From: Ereboglobus sp.
Lineage (GTDB): Bacteria; Verrucomicrobiota; Verrucomicrobiia; Opitutales; Opitutaceae
DNA length: 61,188 nt
Assembly (NCBI GenBank): GCA_029974595.1
Contig: JARKRC010000014.1
Span: 1-61,188, forward strand
Direction of reading: 5' to 3'
In this document: positions 20,021 through 28,393 of the stretch, piece by piece
Layout: each line of letters starts with the position of its first letter
How positions within the stretch are numbered: the first letter of the stretch is position 1
Position numbers and translations under genes: made by a program
Notes under the pieces: generated by a model
Told to the model about the DNA's origin: nothing
The model's database searches: none
What the model saw: only the letters and a program-made list of their open reading frames with translations

Positions 20021-21069
20021 TGGTGTTTTTTGCGGAGTCGGTTGCGAAGGAGGATTGATGCCGCGGCGATCAGCGCCACGAGGATGAGGAACACAAGCGT
20101 CGAGCCGTATTGCACGCGTTCGGTGTATTCGTTTTGCGGGATTTTCGTGCTGACGACGTAGATGTGATACGGAAGCGCCATCACGCCCTGGAAAAGAAAA
20201 TCGCCGAGTTTCGCGACCTGCCAGGGCAGCTGGTCGCGCACGACATAAGCGGCCGTGAACATGATCGGCGCGGTCTCCCCGGCGACGCGGGCAATACCGA
20301 GGATCGACGATGTGAGGATGCCGGGAAGCGCGTAAGGCAAAACGCTTTTGCGGATCGTCTGCCAGCGGGTCGCGCCGAGCGCGAGCGATGCCTCGCGATA
20401 GCCCCGCGGCACGGCCTTGAGCGCCTCCTCGCTCGCGGTGATCACGACGGGAAGCACCATGAACGCGAGGGTGAACCAGCCGGCCATGAGCGAGACGTTC
20501 CAGCCGAGAAAGATCACAAAAAGCCCGAAGCCAAAAAGCCCGAAAACAATCGAGGGCACGCCGGCCAGGTTGAGGATCGCGAGGCGGATGAGGCGCGTGA
20601 CGGCGTTTTGCCGCGCATATTCGTTGAGATAAATCGCGGAGGAAACGCCGAAAAACAGCGCGAGCACCATCGAGCCCGTGACAAGAAACAGCGTGCCGAC
20701 GATGCAGGGGAAAATGCCGCCCGCGGAATAAACATAGGATTGTTCCGAATGAGGAATGCGGATTTCGGAATGTGGATTCGCGGCGGCATCAGCGGCGAGT
20801 TTTCCCCTGAAGGCGCGGTATTCCCTGTCGCCGAGCTCCATTTTCCGTCCGTCGTACTCAAAGACGTGGAGCGTCTCGGGCGCGGATGTGAGAAAAGTGG
20901 TGTTGATAAACGGAAAGGAGGGTTTGAAGAGAACAGGCGCCCCCTTGAACGCAATCGTGCCGACGATCAGCGTGCCGCAAAGCAGGATCGCGTAAGTCGC
21001 GGCGCGCAGGAGCGCGAAGACGATTGATTCGCGCGCGTGGCGGCCGGTGCGTTGTGTCTGGAAATTCAT
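20014..21069 (-). CDS. pstA: phosphate ABC transporter permease PstA
   Basis: A 351-residue permease with about six membrane segments. The permease loop reads [24 protein letters not shown] and continues [31 protein letters not shown], typical of PstA. I chose the ATG at 21069 ([10 protein letters not shown]); the longer frame upstream would overlap pstC. Between helices 1 and 2 there is an extra periplasmic stretch of roughly 80 residues, including a [12 protein letters not shown] segment that looks like inserted repeat-derived sequence. It overlaps pstB by seven bases. Confidence 0.93.
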   Translation of the reverse strand: MNFQTQRTGRHARESIVFALLRAATYAILLCGTLIVGTIAFKGAPVLFKPSFPFINTTFLTSAPETLHVFEYDGRKMELGDREYRAFRGKLAADAAANPHSEIRIPHSEQSYVYSAGGIFPCIVGTLFLVTGSMVLALFFGVSSAIYLNEYARQNAVTRLIRLAILNLAGVPSIVFGLFGFGLFVIFLGWNVSLMAGWFTLAFMVLPVVITASEEALKAVPRGYREASLALGATRWQTIRKSVLPYALPGILTSSILGIARVAGETAPIMFTAAYVVRDQLPWQVAKLGDFLFQGVMALPYHIYVVSTKIPQNEYTERVQYGSTLVFLILVALIAAASILLRNRLRKKHQW

Positions 21070-21100
21070 TTTGTTCCCTGTGCGATGGTCCTGCGGTTTT

Positions 21101-22777
21101 TCATGCGGAAGGCAGTCGGTAGCGGCGAAGAATTTTCTGCGCGGCATAATTGATGGCGAGCGAGAGGATAAAAAGCGTCATCCCCACGACAAAGAGCGCG
21201 CGGTAGTGCGTGCTGCCGCGCACCACCTCGCCCATTTCCTGCGCGATGATGCCGGTCATCGTGTGCACGGGCTGGGTGACCACGGCGGGACCGGCGCTGA
21301 AATCGGGAATCGCGATGCGGTTGCCCGCGCAAAGAAGGACAACCATCGTCTCGCCGATCACGCGCCCAAACCCGAGGAGCACCGCGGAGATGATCCCCGA
21401 AAGCGCGGCGGGCGTGATGATGCGAAGCGTGGTTTGCAGGCGGCTGGCGCCGAGCGCAAACGAGGCTTCGCGCAGGGCCCGCGGCACATTTGTCAGCGCA
21501 TCCTCGGCAAGCGTGAAGATGGTCGGCATCGAGATGAGCGCGAGCAGGCATCCCGCGGTGAGCGCGTTGAGGCGCTCGATAATCGGAAAGCCGGGCAGCC
21601 AGTCGAGCCACGGGGATTGCGAGAGCGAGCGCAGCAGCTCGCCAAGAACCGCGATGCCGAAAAATCCGAGAACAACGGAAGGAAGCGCGGAAATGAATTC
21701 GATGGCGGGCTTGATGAGGCTTTGCTCGCGCCGCGCGGCGACCTGGCTGGTGTAAATGGCGGCGCCGACTCCGAAGGGAACCGCGATTGCGAGCGCGATG
21801 AGCGACGCGAGAAGCGAGCCGGTGAAAAGCGGAAGAATGCCGTACCAATCCTGCCAGAAGCTGGCCGTGATCCATTCGCGCCCGGTGAGAAACGACACAA
21901 TGCTCGCATGCCAGCGGACGGGCTCGGAGGGCGTCCAGCCGGAAAGTTCGTTTTCAATCCCGGGAAGCGCCGCGATGTAGGCGCGGGCGCGTTTTTGAAA
22001 TGTTTCCATCCGCGCAGCCAAGGAGCGTCCGTCGAAAGACGGCGCGGCGGCGAGGATGGCGCGCAGCTCATCGGCAGTCGAGCGAAGCGCGTCGCGACAA
22101 GCGGGCAAGGTGTCGAGGATGGGTTTGATTTCCTTTTGAAAATCAACCGGCTCGATTTTTATCTGCCCGGCCTCGGATGCCTTTCCGGCATCGAGGAGCT
22201 GCTGGCGTTGTATCGCCTTGTCGTTTTCAACAGCCGCGCGGGTCTTGATGCCGGTGGCTGCTTCGCCGATGTCCGAAACCAATCCGCGGACCGGGCCAAT
22301 GGCATCGCTGAAGCGGTCCGCGAAATTATCGAAGGCCGCAAGGCGGGCGTTGGCGTCGGAGACCGCGAGATGGCCGGTTTCGACAAAATGTTGAAATGCG
22401 CGAAGGCGAATGTCGGAGAGCTGGCGGACGAGCCCGATGTGCCCCGTCTCGGCACGCCGGAGGATATCGATGTATTCGAGCCCGGCCTGGCGATAAAGGG
22501 CGATCTCGCGCTGGCTGGCTCCGAAAAAGGGAAGCCCTTCGCGAAAAAGAAAAATCGTTATGAGCGTGAGAATGAGAAGCGAGACGAGCGCGGTGGAGCC
22601 GAAGAATGCGCGAATGCCGCGCGCCGCAAGGGAACGGCGGACGGCTTGCGCGGAGTCCGGCGCCAATGGGGAACGGGAACCAGCGAATGGGGAATGCGCG
22701 CCGGGGTTCGTCCCATCCGGCGGCGGGGTTGCCGCCGCTTCATTCTCGGGCGCGGTCTCGTTCGATCTGGTTTTCAT
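21101..22777 (-). CDS. pstC: phosphate ABC transporter permease PstC with a large periplasmic insertion
   Basis: A 558-residue permease, far longer than the usual 310-330. Residues 1-60 are a Pro/Ala-rich cytoplasmic tail and residues 61-85 are helix 1. Roughly residues 90-320 form an added hydrophilic, helix-rich domain, followed by the usual helices and the permease loop ALTNVPRALREASFALGASRLQT then FGRVIGETMVVLL. The core is clearly PstC. The insertion must face the periplasm between helices 1 and 2. It begins 38 bases after pstS and ends 31 before pstA. Confidence 0.92.
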   Translation of the reverse strand: MKTRSNETAPENEAAATPPPDGTNPGAHSPFAGSRSPLAPDSAQAVRRSLAARGIRAFFGSTALVSLLILTLITIFLFREGLPFFGASQREIALYRQAGLEYIDILRRAETGHIGLVRQLSDIRLRAFQHFVETGHLAVSDANARLAAFDNFADRFSDAIGPVRGLVSDIGEAATGIKTRAAVENDKAIQRQQLLDAGKASEAGQIKIEPVDFQKEIKPILDTLPACRDALRSTADELRAILAAAPSFDGRSLAARMETFQKRARAYIAALPGIENELSGWTPSEPVRWHASIVSFLTGREWITASFWQDWYGILPLFTGSLLASLIALAIAVPFGVGAAIYTSQVAARREQSLIKPAIEFISALPSVVLGFFGIAVLGELLRSLSQSPWLDWLPGFPIIERLNALTAGCLLALISMPTIFTLAEDALTNVPRALREASFALGASRLQTTLRIITPAALSGIISAVLLGFGRVIGETMVVLLCAGNRIAIPDFSAGPAVVTQPVHTMTGIIAQEMGEVVRGSTHYRALFVVGMTLFILSLAINYAAQKILRRYRLPSA

Positions 22778-22815
22778 TGTTCTTCGCTGTTCATTGGCGG
22801 AACGGGCCGGGGAGC

Positions 22816-23643
22816 TCAGCGTATCGGCACGAAACCGATTTTCTCCGCGGTGCGCTGGGCTTCGTCGCCGAGCGCGTAATCGAGAAACGCGGCGGCGGCG
22901 CCCGCGAGCCGGCCGTTCGTGTAGAAGAACGTCGGGCGCGCGTAGGGATATTTTTCGTCGTACACGGATTGCTTCGTCGGCAGCGCGCCGTCGATTGCGA
23001 GTGTCTTGATGCCGGGGCTGCCCAGGTAGGCGAGGCCGACATAGCCGATGCCGTTCGGGTTTTTTGCGACCTCGGCGGCGATCTGTTCGTTGCCCGCCAT
23101 TTTCTGCGAGGACTTGGCGTAGTCGCGTTTGTTCATCGCCAGCTCCTTGAAATCCGCGTAGGTGCCGGAGGACGTGTTGCGTGTGTAGATCGAGATTTTT
23201 CCGGGTTTGTCGCCAACCGCCGACCAGTCGGTGATATCGCCCGTGAAGATTTGCCCGATCTGGCGGCGCGTGAGGCCGGAGAGCGGATTGCCGGCGTTGA
23301 TGATGACAGCGATGCCGTCGTAGGCGACAACGGTGGCTTCCAAACTAACGCCCTTGGCCGCGGCGGCGGAAAGTTCGGTGGCTTTGGCGCGGCGCGAGGA
23401 CATGCCGATCTGCGCCGTGTTGTCGATAATGGCGGCGATGCCGGTTGTGGAACCTTCGGCGGCGATTTCAAACGTGGCGGACGGATTGACGGCCTTGTAT
23501 TGCTCGGCGAGCATGGGCACGAGCTTGGCGCCAAGCGTGTCGGAGCCTTTGATGACGATTTTTTCGGCCCGGACGGCCGGCGCGGCGGCGATGCCAAGCG
23601 CGAGCGCGGAGAGGAAGATCGAAAGAATGGATTTTGTTTTCAT
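22816..23643 (-). CDS. pstS: phosphate-binding periplasmic protein PstS
   Basis: A 275-residue PBP-like protein. MKTKSILSIFLSALALGIAA ending in VRAEK is a signal peptide; then KIVIKGSDTLGAKLVPML starts the mature binding domain. Phosphate-contacting motifs are GSDT near the N-terminus, SSRRAK and TRNTSSGTYADF in the middle. It delivers phosphate to PstCAB. I chose the ATG at 23643 because the frame upstream is leader DNA carrying the regulatory sites. It is the first gene of the minus-strand operon and diverges from the response-regulator gene. Confidence 0.94.
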   Translation of the reverse strand: MKTKSILSIFLSALALGIAAAPAVRAEKIVIKGSDTLGAKLVPMLAEQYKAVNPSATFEIAAEGSTTGIAAIIDNTAQIGMSSRRAKATELSAAAAKGVSLEATVVAYDGIAVIINAGNPLSGLTRRQIGQIFTGDITDWSAVGDKPGKISIYTRNTSSGTYADFKELAMNKRDYAKSSQKMAGNEQIAAEVAKNPNGIGYVGLAYLGSPGIKTLAIDGALPTKQSVYDEKYPYARPTFFYTNGRLAGAAAAFLDYALGDEAQRTAEKIGFVPIR

Positions 23644-23804
23644 GATGTTTGTTTTTTGAGCGAATCCGCCCGTCGCGATCGCAACAAACGCCGCAGTCGC
23701 GAAAGCGCGCTGTTTTTTGCAGCGCCGCCGGGATGCCTTGATGTCTTGGTTGTGTTTTTTCGCATTCGCGTGTTGCTGATTGCGCCAAGACAATGCCCGC
23801 CGTT

Positions 23805-23876
23805 TGTTACAGATTCGTGGCGGAAATGTTACGATTTGGTGAGCTGTGGGGAGCAATGCGCCGTCATTTGTAACAA
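23805..23876. promoter_or_regulatory. candidate Pho boxes between pstS and the response regulator
   Basis: In the roughly 300-base divergent spacer, three related sequences stand out: TGTTACAGATT (23805-23815), TGTTACGATTT (23827-23837, 22 bases on, two helical turns) and TTGTAACAA (23868-23876). The 22-base spacing of the first two suggests tandem response-regulator binding on one face of the helix. They do not copy the E. coli Pho box exactly. The rest of the spacer shows nothing else. Confidence 0.4.
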
Positions 23877-23946
23877 TCGTGTGACGCCCCGCCTCTAGTC
23901 TCGCAATGACGCGCATATTTATGCCATGATCCCGGCTGTTTTACTC

Positions 23947-24666
23947 ATGGCAGACACAGCAAAAAAAATTCTGATTGTTGATGACGAGCCCGACGTCACC
24001 AGCCTCGTGGCCTACAATCTCAAGGCAAAGGGTTTCATTGTTGAAACACTCAACAATCCGAACGCCGCCATCGGCGCCGCGCATCGCTTCAAGCCCGATC
24101 TCGTGATCCTCGACGTGATGATGCCCGACCTGGACGGCATCCGGCTCTGCCGCATGCTTCGCGCCGATCCGGCTTTCAAGAGCACACCCGTGATCTTTCT
24201 CACCGCCAGGGCCGAGGAGCACGACCGCGTGCAGGGTTTTGAAACCGGCGCCGACGACTACATCTGCAAGCCTTTCAGCACAAAGGAACTCACCCTGCGC
24301 GTGCAGGCGATCTTTCGCCGCGCGGCCACCGATGCCGTCCCGCCCCCGGGCGAAAAACAACTGCGCGCGGGCCGCATCACGCTCGACAACGAACGCCACA
24401 TCGTGGCGATCGACGGCAGTCCGGTTGATTTGACAGTGACCGAGTTCAAACTCCTCCAGCTCCTCATGGAGCGGCGCGGCCGCGTGCAAACACGCGAGCA
24501 TCTGCTGCTCAATGTATGGAACTACGAAACCGAGATCGAAACACGCACGGTCGACACGCATGTGCGCCGGCTGCGCGAAAAACTTGGCGGCGAAGCGCCC
24601 TGGATCGAAACGATTCGCGGCGTCGGTTATCGCTTCGCCGAAAACACCCCGGCGCCCGCATCCTGA
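23947..24666 (+). CDS. phoB: PhoB-type response regulator
   Basis: A 239-residue OmpR/PhoB-family regulator. The receiver domain has the acidic pocket (IVDDEPD), the phosphorylated Asp in LVILDVMMPDLDG, the switch Thr/Ser in IFLTARAEE and the Lys in DDYICKPF. The C-terminal winged helix ends with TRTVDTHVRRLREKLGG and IRGVGYRF. Its position next to pstSCAB-phoU and upstream of a PhoR-like kinase supports phosphate control. ATG 23947 (MADTAKK) is preferred to ATG 23926, which adds MIPAVLL. The kinase gene starts 19 bases later. Confidence 0.92.
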   Translation: MADTAKKILIVDDEPDVTSLVAYNLKAKGFIVETLNNPNAAIGAAHRFKPDLVILDVMMPDLDGIRLCRMLRADPAFKSTPVIFLTARAEEHDRVQGFETGADDYICKPFSTKELTLRVQAIFRRAATDAVPPPGEKQLRAGRITLDNERHIVAIDGSPVDLTVTEFKLLQLLMERRGRVQTREHLLLNVWNYETEIETRTVDTHVRRLREKLGGEAPWIETIRGVGYRFAENTPAPAS

Positions 24667-24685
24667 AAAAACGTCACCACCCGGC

Positions 24686-25966
24686 ATGCTGCAAAGCATC
24701 ATCATCATCGCCCTCGCGGCCGGACTTGTCGCAACGCTGATCCGCCTTGCGCAGCACCGCCGCGCGGCGCGCGCCATCATGCAATCGCTCATTACGAGAC
24801 GGGAGATCGGCGGCAACCGGCTGCCCGGCGCGGCAGGCCGCAACTGGAGCGAGCTTATCTCCGAAGCCAACGAACTCATCGCCGAAAACAAAAGCATGCA
24901 GCGAACGCGTTCCGGACGCCTCGCGCAACTCGAAGCCACGCTCGGAAGTTTGCAGGAGGCGGTGATCATCATCGACCACGACAACACGGTGCTTCTTGCA
25001 AACAAGGCCCTGCAATCCCTCTTCCCCGGCGCGGGAACGGTGCTCAACCAGCGTTTCGAAAACGTGATTCGCAGCGCCGCGTTTCTCGAATACGTCGGGG
25101 CCGTTCGCAACAACACCGCGCAGCCGCAGCACGAGATCGCCTTTGTCACGGCGAATGAAACCCGCTGGGTGGAGGTCACCGGCGCGATGATTCCCGCGGT
25201 GAACGATTCGAGCAGCCAATGGACGCTTTTTGTCCTCCACAACATCACCCGGCAGAAAAAACTCGAGGCCGTCCGAAAGGAATTCGTCGCCAATGTGTCG
25301 CATGAATTGCGCACGCCGCTCAGCCTCGTGAAGGGCTGCGCCGAGACGCTCGTTGACGGGCATCGCGACATGTCCGTGGACGACCGCGACCGTTTCCTGC
25401 GCACAATCCAGAACCACAGCGAGCGCCTCGCCTCGCTGATCGAGGACCTGCTTTTGCTCTCGCGCCTCGAATCCGCAAATCCACGGCTGCATGTCGAGCG
25501 CGTGCCCTTTGCGTCATTCCTGCATTCGATCATCGACGATTACCGCGCACGTCCCGCAGCCGCCGCGCACGAAATCACAACCGACATCGACACAAATATC
25601 GGCGAGCTGTCCATCGACACATTCAAGCTCACGCAAGTCGTCGAAAATCTCATCGACAACGCGCTCAAATACACGCCCGCCGGCGCGCGCGTCACGATCA
25701 CCGCCAGGCAGCGCGCCCTGCCCGCCTCCGAAGGCGGCGGACGCGGAGTCGAAGTCTGCGTGCGCGACAACGGCCCTGGCATCCCCGCGGCTGACCTGCC
25801 GCACATATTCGAACGGTTTTACCGGGTGGACAAGGGCCGCTCGCGCGAAACCGGCGGCACGGGACTCGGACTGAGCATCGTGAAGCACATCGTGCAACTG
25901 CACGGCGGCCAGGTCCGCGTCGAAAGCGGCCAGGGCGCCGCGTTCTTCTTCACTCTGCCGGCATAG
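24686..25966 (+). CDS. phoR: PhoR-type sensor histidine kinase
   Basis: A 426-residue kinase with one N-terminal membrane helix (IIIIALAAGLVATLI) and no extracytoplasmic sensor, a PAS-like domain (about residues 85-190), the H-box FVANVSHELRTPLSLVKG, the N-box LIDNALKYTP, the G1 box DNGPGIP and the G2 box GGTGLGLSIVKHIV. This is the PhoR layout, in which the signal comes through PhoU and PstSCAB instead of direct phosphate sensing. The ATG at 24686 is chosen because the open frame upstream overlaps the response regulator. Confidence 0.92.
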   Translation: MLQSIIIIALAAGLVATLIRLAQHRRAARAIMQSLITRREIGGNRLPGAAGRNWSELISEANELIAENKSMQRTRSGRLAQLEATLGSLQEAVIIIDHDNTVLLANKALQSLFPGAGTVLNQRFENVIRSAAFLEYVGAVRNNTAQPQHEIAFVTANETRWVEVTGAMIPAVNDSSSQWTLFVLHNITRQKKLEAVRKEFVANVSHELRTPLSLVKGCAETLVDGHRDMSVDDRDRFLRTIQNHSERLASLIEDLLLLSRLESANPRLHVERVPFASFLHSIIDDYRARPAAAAHEITTDIDTNIGELSIDTFKLTQVVENLIDNALKYTPAGARVTITARQRALPASEGGGRGVEVCVRDNGPGIPAADLPHIFERFYRVDKGRSRETGGTGLGLSIVKHIVQLHGGQVRVESGQGAAFFFTLPA

Positions 25967-26059
25967 TCGAAAGCCGCTGTCGCGCAGCAGTCGCGATTTT
26001 TTCAGCGAGGCCCTTGTCATTTGCGCGGACTCCTGAAAACCTTTTTCCTTTCGCACCAA

Positions 26060-26932
26060 ATGCCCGCCGATTCCACCGCACTCATTGCCGTCAGCATCAT
26101 GACAGTCATCATCTGCCTCGCCGGATTGATCCTGCTTTGGTTTTGGGAATTGAGCCCCGCCGCGCGCACGACGCCGCAATACTCGCGCGTCCGCCAGATC
26201 TCCGCCTCGTGGTATTACTTCGCCGCCATGTGCATCTTCGTGCTCTTTGCCGGCTTTTTTGTGCAGGCTCTCTTCACGCAATGCTACAAGTGGATCCAGC
26301 CGGAAGCCTCGCTGCGCGACGGTTTCATACAACTGCTCTCCGGCGGTGTTTTTGACATCGGCGCCATCGCCGCCGTTCTCTACGCCCGGCGGTTTCTCTT
26401 CACCATCGAACACCTTCCCCGCATCGCAATCATCGCGCACGCCCAGCCCAGGCCCGCCCCGCCGGTCTCCATCGGCAAAGGCGTCCTTGTGGGCGTCGGC
26501 GTCTTCTGCATCGCCCGCGCGGTTTTTATTCCCGTCGCGTTTCTCTGGGATGGGTTTCTCAAAATCGCGGGCATCGATGCCGTCGATCAAGACCTCATCC
26601 AGGTCTTCCGCGACGAAACCTCGCCCGCCCGCATCGCAATCATGGCGTTCGTCGCCATCATCATCGCCCCCGTTACCGAGGAGATGATCTTTCGCGGCGG
26701 ACTCTTCGGCTACATCCGCACGCGCATGCAACGCCTCCTCGCGCTGCTGATCGTGTCGTTCCTCTTCGCGTTTGTGCATCTGAACCTGCGCACATTCCCG
26801 CTCCTCTTTGTGTTCAGCGTGATCCTCTGCATCGCCTACGAACGCACCGGACGCCTCACCGTGCCCATAATCGCGCACGCCCTCCTGAACCTCAGCACCA
26901 TCGGCCTCATTGTCCTCGGTCTCGCCGATTAA
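26060..26932 (+). CDS. CPBP (CAAX-like) intramembrane metalloprotease
   Basis: A 290-residue membrane protein with about seven hydrophobic segments. Near residue 205 is the CPBP motif: TEEMIFRGGLFGYI (paired Glu and Arg), then FLFAFVHLNL and AHALLNLSTI supplying His and Asn. Family members cleave within membranes or act in bacteriocin self-immunity; the target here is unknown. ATG 26060 (MPADSTALIA) is chosen over a TTG at 26021. It lies four bases before thiL. Confidence 0.85.
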   Translation: MPADSTALIAVSIMTVIICLAGLILLWFWELSPAARTTPQYSRVRQISASWYYFAAMCIFVLFAGFFVQALFTQCYKWIQPEASLRDGFIQLLSGGVFDIGAIAAVLYARRFLFTIEHLPRIAIIAHAQPRPAPPVSIGKGVLVGVGVFCIARAVFIPVAFLWDGFLKIAGIDAVDQDLIQVFRDETSPARIAIMAFVAIIIAPVTEEMIFRGGLFGYIRTRMQRLLALLIVSFLFAFVHLNLRTFPLLFVFSVILCIAYERTGRLTVPIIAHALLNLSTIGLIVLGLAD

Positions 26933-26936
26933 GCAC

Positions 26937-27899
26937 ATGCACCCTTTCAGTCGCAAGCCGTCCGAAACCGTTTCCGCGCTCGGCGAGGAAAAACTCATCG
27001 AACACATCCGCCGCTGGCTCGGTCCCGTCTCCCCGCCCGCGCCCCTCGGCATCGGCGACGATTGCGCCGTCCTCGCCCCTTCCGCACGCACGCAGGCTGT
27101 CACCGTTGACCCCGTGATCTACGGACGCCATTTCGACGACGCCGTCCCGCCCCGCGCCGTCGGCGCAAAACTTCTCAAGCGCAATCTCAGCGACCTCGCC
27201 GCGATGGGAGCCGCCCCCGTCGCCGCCGTCCTCGCGCTCACGCTCGACCCGGCCGTGCGCACAAAATGGCTCGAACACTTCTACCGCGGCCTCGCCGCCT
27301 GCGCCCGCGCGCACAGGCTCCACATCATCGGCGGCGACGTTGCGCAATGCTCCGGCACACTCGCCGCCAGCCTCACGCTCATCGGGCGCGCCACCGCCAG
27401 GCGCATGCTCCTGCGCACCGGCGCGCGCGCGGGCGACCACATCTATGTCACGGGCGCCCTCGGCGGCAGCCTCCTCGGAAAACATTATCGCTTCACCCCG
27501 CGCCTCGCTGAGGGCGCATGGCTCGCCACGCGTCCCGAAGTCCGCTCCATGATGGATCTCAGCGACGGCATCGCCAAGGACCTCCGCGCCCTCACCCCCG
27601 CCGGCGCGCGCCCCGAACTCATCGCCGCCGCCATTCCCATCAGTGCCGCCGCAAAAAAAATGGCGCAAGCGGACAAACGCCCTCCCCTCGCCCACGCCCT
27701 TGGCGATGGCGAGGACTACGAACTCCTTTTCACCGTCGCCGCCAAGGCCGGTCTCTCCGCCTTCGAAAAAAGCTGGCGCTCCCGCTTCAAAAAAATCCCG
27801 ATCACCCGCATCGGTCGTTTCGTTCCGTCTCGCGCGCCGGTTGCGCCCGGGGCAATCGATCTTTCCGCCTACCACGGCTACGAGCACCTTACCGCATGA
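26937..27899 (+). CDS. thiL: thiamine-monophosphate kinase ThiL
   Basis: A 320-residue ThiL, which phosphorylates thiamine monophosphate to the active diphosphate. Motifs: GIGDDCAVL for metal and nucleotide, VDPVIYGRHFD, LSDLAAMGAAPVAAVLAL, IIGGDVAQCSGTLAASLTLIG, MDLSDGIAKDLRAL and ALGDGEDYELLFTV. It is typical in length. The stop overlaps the tsaE start as ATGA. The pairing of thiL and tsaE is common in bacteria. Confidence 0.95.
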   Translation: MHPFSRKPSETVSALGEEKLIEHIRRWLGPVSPPAPLGIGDDCAVLAPSARTQAVTVDPVIYGRHFDDAVPPRAVGAKLLKRNLSDLAAMGAAPVAAVLALTLDPAVRTKWLEHFYRGLAACARAHRLHIIGGDVAQCSGTLAASLTLIGRATARRMLLRTGARAGDHIYVTGALGGSLLGKHYRFTPRLAEGAWLATRPEVRSMMDLSDGIAKDLRALTPAGARPELIAAAIPISAAAKKMAQADKRPPLAHALGDGEDYELLFTVAAKAGLSAFEKSWRSRFKKIPITRIGRFVPSRAPVAPGAIDLSAYHGYEHLTA

Positions 27900-28336
27900 G
27901 CGCGATCATCGAACAACTGCGCGCCGGCATCACGACGCGCTCCGCCGCGGAAACCCGCGCGCTCGCCGAACGCCTCGCACACCTGCTCCCGCGCGACGCC
28001 ACCCTCGCGCTCCACGGCGATCTCGGCGCGGGCAAAACCACCTTCGTGCAAGGCCTCGCGCACGGCCTCGGCATCAACGGCTCGATCACCAGCCCCACGT
28101 TCACCATCTTCACGATTCACCGCGGCCCCGGCGCCAGCCTCATCCACCTCGACGCCTACCGCCTCGAAAACGACCGCCAGATCGAGTCGCTCATGCTGGA
28201 GGATTTCCTCGTGACGCCCTGCGTCCTCGCCGTCGAGTGGCCCGAAAAAATCGCCGGCTGGCTCCCCAAAACCGCGTGGCATTTTTCCCTTGGCATCACT
28301 CCCGATCAAAACCACTTCGTGCGCCTGGACAGCTAG
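27896..28336 (+). CDS. tsaE: tRNA threonylcarbamoyladenosine biosynthesis ATPase TsaE
   Basis: A 146-residue P-loop ATPase. Walker A is HGDLGAGKTTFVQGLA, followed by GSITSPTFTIF, LIHLDAYRLEN and VEWPEKIAG, all diagnostic of TsaE. It works with TsaB and TsaD in making t6A37 of tRNAs that read ANN codons. The ATG overlaps the thiL TGA by four bases. Confidence 0.95.
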   Translation: MSAIIEQLRAGITTRSAAETRALAERLAHLLPRDATLALHGDLGAGKTTFVQGLAHGLGINGSITSPTFTIFTIHRGPGASLIHLDAYRLENDRQIESLMLEDFLVTPCVLAVEWPEKIAGWLPKTAWHFSLGITPDQNHFVRLDS

Positions 28337-28393
28337 GAATTGCCGCGAAATTTTGCGCACGACACCCCCGCGACCACCTGTTATCTTTCCGTC

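Noticed and set aside
20000..27103. Very long frames antisense to real genes, such as 21047-22879 (+), 18539-20161 (+), 23941-25533 (-) and 25514-27103 (-)
   Set aside because: They mirror the codon phase of well-identified pst, pho, protease and thiL genes and have Arg/Gly/His-rich content without domains; in GC-rich DNA such shadows are expected.
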